Assembly (NCBI GenBank): GCA_023135015.1
Contig: JAGLTZ010000065.1
Coordinates: forward strand, 1-8,536
DNA from: Candidatus Latescibacterota bacterium
GTDB taxonomy: Bacteria; Blakebacterota; Blakebacteria; Blakebacterales; Blakebacteraceae
DNA: 8,536 nucleotides
Reading direction: 5' to 3'
This document shows positions 6,128-8,536 of the stretch, piece after piece. The notes under the pieces were generated by a model. That model was not told the origin of the DNA. It did not search any database and saw only the letters and a list, made by a program, of their open reading frames with translations. The translations under genes were made by a program, and so were the position numbers. Numbering within the stretch: the first letter of the stretch is position 1; every line of letters starts with the position of its first letter.

Positions 6128-8536
6128 TCATCGTCCGTGGCAATGCTTGTACTTCTTGCCCGAACCGCAAGGGCACGGATCGTTCATCCCCGGCTCTTTC
6201 TCTACGACAATTGGTCGGCGTTTGTCCGGTGCGGGGCCCGCAGCAGCAGCTCCTCTGGTCTCTCCCTGCGCCTGCTCTGCTCCCTCTTTTGAAATCGCAC
6301 CCCTGAAGGCCATTCCAACCGCATCCTGGTGCACTTCCTGGACCCGACTCCCCCTGACCTGTCTGGCCTGCTGCTGCAGGAGCTGGCTTTCTACTGCTAC
6401 CGATTCCCTGAAGAGCAGCTGCAGCGTCTCACGGGTCAGTGCCGCGAGCATATCCATGTAAAGATAGTACGCTTCCTGCTTGTACTCCACGAGAGGGTCC
6501 TTCTGGCCGTAGGCCCGGAGACTGATTCCCTCCTTCAGCCGATCCATCTCGTATAGATGGTTCATCCACTTCTCATCCAGTACACGGAGGATGGCATACC
6601 TTTCAAGCCGCTCGGCGAATTCCTCACCTAGAGCCTCTCTTTTACGCTCCCACGCCCGGCTCACGGTATCTGTTATTCTCTCTATCAGGGCTTCTTCGGT
6701 CATCTCCCCGCGGTCTTCGGCTTCTATCTGAAGATCCAAGAAGCAGATTTCGAGCAGGTCGCGCTGCAGTCCTTCCCAATCCCACTCATCGGGATAAGCC
6801 TTCTCCCCCGTATACTTTTCGATCATATCGTGGGCCAGGTCGAGGATCAGTTCCTGCACATCCTCAGTCAGTGATCCCTCCTCCAAAGACCTCGCCCGGC
6901 GGGTGTATATCACCTCGCGCTGGGTATTCATTACATCGTCGTATTCGAGGAGCCGCTTTCGAATGGAGAAGTTCTGCATCTCGACACGCTGCTGGGCACG
7001 TCCGATGGCTTTGGTGACCATGGAGTGCGTGATTACTTCCCCCTCCTCCAGCCCCAGCTTGTCCATCACACCCGCAATACGGTCGGAACCGAAAAGCCGC
7101 ATCAGGTCGTCTTCGAGGGAAAGGTGGAATCGGCTTGAGCCGTGATCACCCTGCCTGCCGGAGCGCCCGCGGAGCTGGCGGTCGATGCGCCGCGCTTCGT
7201 GACGCTCGGTTGCAAGGATGTGCAAACCACCCAATTCGACCACACCCTCGCCCAGCTTGATGTCGGTCCCCCTCCCCGCCATGTTTGTGGCGATCGTCAC
7301 CGATCCCTTATGGCCCGCCTTGGCAACTATCTCGGCTTCCCGCTGGTGATGCTTTGCATTCAGGACGTCGTGCGGGATCCCGGCCCGTTTAAGCAGCCTC
7401 GACAGGGTTTCCGAGATCTCTACGCTGGTCGTGCCTACCAGAACGGGACGCTGTGATCGGTAGCACTCGCTGATCTCGTCGACCACCGTATTGAATTTCT
7501 CCCGCTTGGTGCGGAAGATTACGTCTTCGTAGTCGGTACGGATCACCGGCTCGTTGGTAGGGATCACCAGCACGTCCAGCTTGTAGATCTCCCAGAACTC
7601 GCCGGCCTCGGTCTCGGCGGTACCGGTCATTCCGGCCAGCGTCTCATACATCCTGAAGTAGTTCTGGATTGTAATCGTGGCCAGAGTCTGGGTTTCCTTC
7701 TCGATCCGGACCCCTTCCTTGGCCTCCAGTGCCTGGTGCAATCCTTCCGAGTACCTCCTGCCCGGCATCAGGCGGCCGGTGAACTCGTCCACGATGATCA
7801 CCTGGCCGTCCTGGACGACGTAGTCGACGTCGATTTCGAAGAGGGCGTACGCCTTCAGGAGCTGGTGGATATTGTGCAGGCGCTCACTCTTGTCAGCGTA
7901 TTCACTGTGTATCTGCTCCCGGCGCAGTTCGGTCTCCTCCAGCGAGGTTTCGCCGCTCTGGGACCTGCCCTCCAGCTCGCTGAACTTTTCTGATAGGTCT
8001 GGAAGTACGAAGAGATCAGGGTCGTTGGGGCTGAGGTTCTGGCGGCCTTTCTCCTGCAGGTCTACAGTATTCGCCTTCTCGTCGATGGCGTAGAAGAGAT
8101 TCTCATCGAGGGTATGCATCTTCTTCTCACGGAGGAAATCATTCTCCGCCCGTTCGATCAGCTTGATGATACCCGTCTCTTTCTTCAGCTTCATCAGGCG
8201 GTTGTGCTTGGGGGCTCCCCTCTGCACTATCAGAAGCTTGATACCAGCCTGGTATTCCCTCTCGGAATCTGCCTCCTCTTCACCCTCCTTCATCAATTCG
8301 TCCGCCTCGGCATACAGGGAATTTACCAGCAGGGTCTGGGCTCGGACCAGACCCTGGACCTTCGGTTTGTACTCATCGAATTTGTGCGTACTCCGGTCCA
8401 CGGGGCCGGAGATGATCAGAGGAGTACGGGCCTCGTCTACGAGAACGGAGTCGACCTCATCCACGATGGCGTAGTGGTGTTTCCTCTGTACCCGATGCTC
8501 GGCGGTTACAGCCATATTGTCGCGCAGATAGTCGAA
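6128..8536 (-). CDS. secA: Protein translocase ATPase SecA (N-terminus beyond window)
   Basis: The motor of Sec-dependent protein export, which pushes unfolded preproteins through SecYEG using ATP. The window holds 802 residues, entering at the conserved FDYLRDN; roughly 190 residues including Walker A are missing. Residues below are counted from the Met at 8515. Visible are the Walker B region IVDEVDSVLVDEARTP (17-32), the preprotein-crosslinking domain with VDEFTGR (242-248), LAGMTGTAETEAGEF (293-307), the second nucleotide-binding fold with NMAGRGTDIKLG (411-422) and the arginine-finger segment QLRGRSGRQGD (447-457), YDDVMN and the helical scaffold, and a C-terminal SEC-C zinc motif with C781, C783, C792 and H793 that binds SecB and ribosomes in other bacteria. 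Two stretches (about 50-135 and 160-210) are longer than in E. coli SecA and resemble FCB-group SecA proteins. Stop is TGA. Confidence 0.98.
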   Translation of the reverse strand, partial: FDYLRDNMAVTAEHRVQRKHHYAIVDEVDSVLVDEARTPLIISGPVDRSTHKFDEYKPKVQGLVRAQTLLVNSLYAEADELMKEGEEEADSEREYQAGIKLLIVQRGAPKHNRLMKLKKETGIIKLIERAENDFLREKKMHTLDENLFYAIDEKANTVDLQEKGRQNLSPNDPDLFVLPDLSEKFSELEGRSQSGETSLEETELRREQIHSEYADKSERLHNIHQLLKAYALFEIDVDYVVQDGQVIIVDEFTGRLMPGRRYSEGLHQALEAKEGVRIEKETQTLATITIQNYFRMYETLAGMTGTAETEAGEFWEIYKLDVLVIPTNEPVIRTDYEDVIFRTKREKFNTVVDEISECYRSQRPVLVGTTSVEISETLSRLLKRAGIPHDVLNAKHHQREAEIVAKAGHKGSVTIATNMAGRGTDIKLGEGVVELGGLHILATERHEARRIDRQLRGRSGRQGDHGSSRFHLSLEDDLMRLFGSDRIAGVMDKLGLEEGEVITHSMVTKAIGRAQQRVEMQNFSIRKRLLEYDDVMNTQREVIYTRRARSLEEGSLTEDVQELILDLAHDMIEKYTGEKAYPDEWDWEGLQRDLLEICFLDLQIEAEDRGEMTEEALIERITDTVSRAWERKREALGEEFAERLERYAILRVLDEKWMNHLYEMDRLKEGISLRAYGQKDPLVEYKQEAYYLYMDMLAALTRETLQLLFRESVAVESQLLQQQARQVRGSRVQEVHQDAVGMAFRGAISKEGAEQAQGETRGAAAAGPAPDKRRPIVVEKEPGMNDPCPCGSGKKYKHCHGR

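Noticed and set aside
1..8536. Search for mobile elements, CRISPR arrays, toxin-antitoxin or defence genes.
   Set aside because: MazG can associate with toxin loci, but no toxin is adjacent, and no transposase, integrase or regular spaced repeat is visible; the window reads as ordinary core genome.

Overview
The window looks like a chromosomal housekeeping segment from a Gram-negative bacterium, probably in or near the FCB superphylum (Fibrobacterota/Chlorobiota/Bacteroidota and relatives such as Gemmatimonadota or candidate phyla). Three things point there. SecA carries two lineage-type insertions in and before its preprotein-crosslinking region. A CarD/CdnL-family RNA polymerase-binding protein is present. 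A lipopolysaccharide-type family 9 glycosyltransferase implies an outer membrane. The promoter candidates are of the ordinary TTGACA/TATAAT type rather than the divergent Bacteroidetes type, which argues mildly against Bacteroidota proper. The genus cannot be determined from the sequence alone.

Layout, left to right. The left edge cuts a tRNA gene on the minus strand, preceded by a good promoter. Next is a 490-residue membrane protein on the minus strand that fuses a polyprenol/phytol-kinase-like domain to a DUF92 (phytyl-phosphate-kinase-like) domain. It is divergent from mazG (plus). mazG converges on and overlaps plsC (minus), a lysophosphatidate acyltransferase. plsC is divergent from a small PPC/DUF296-domain gene (plus). 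That gene converges on a carD-family gene (minus). Upstream of carD lies a minus-strand block read as secA (cut by the right edge), then an uncharacterised gene, then a GT9 glycosyltransferase. The last two overlap by four bases (GTGA).

How the genes relate: several act at the cell envelope, namely isoprenoid-alcohol phosphorylation, phosphatidic acid synthesis, LPS-type sugar transfer and protein export. MazG cleans up nucleotides, and the CarD-like protein regulates transcription initiation. No mobile element, CRISPR array, prophage or defence cassette is visible. The two most unusual items are the kinase-DUF92 fusion, which could perform two consecutive steps of isoprenyl-diphosphate salvage in one polypeptide, and the half-size GT9-like protein translationally coupled to a full GT9 enzyme. 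No gene-free stretch exceeds about 115 bases.
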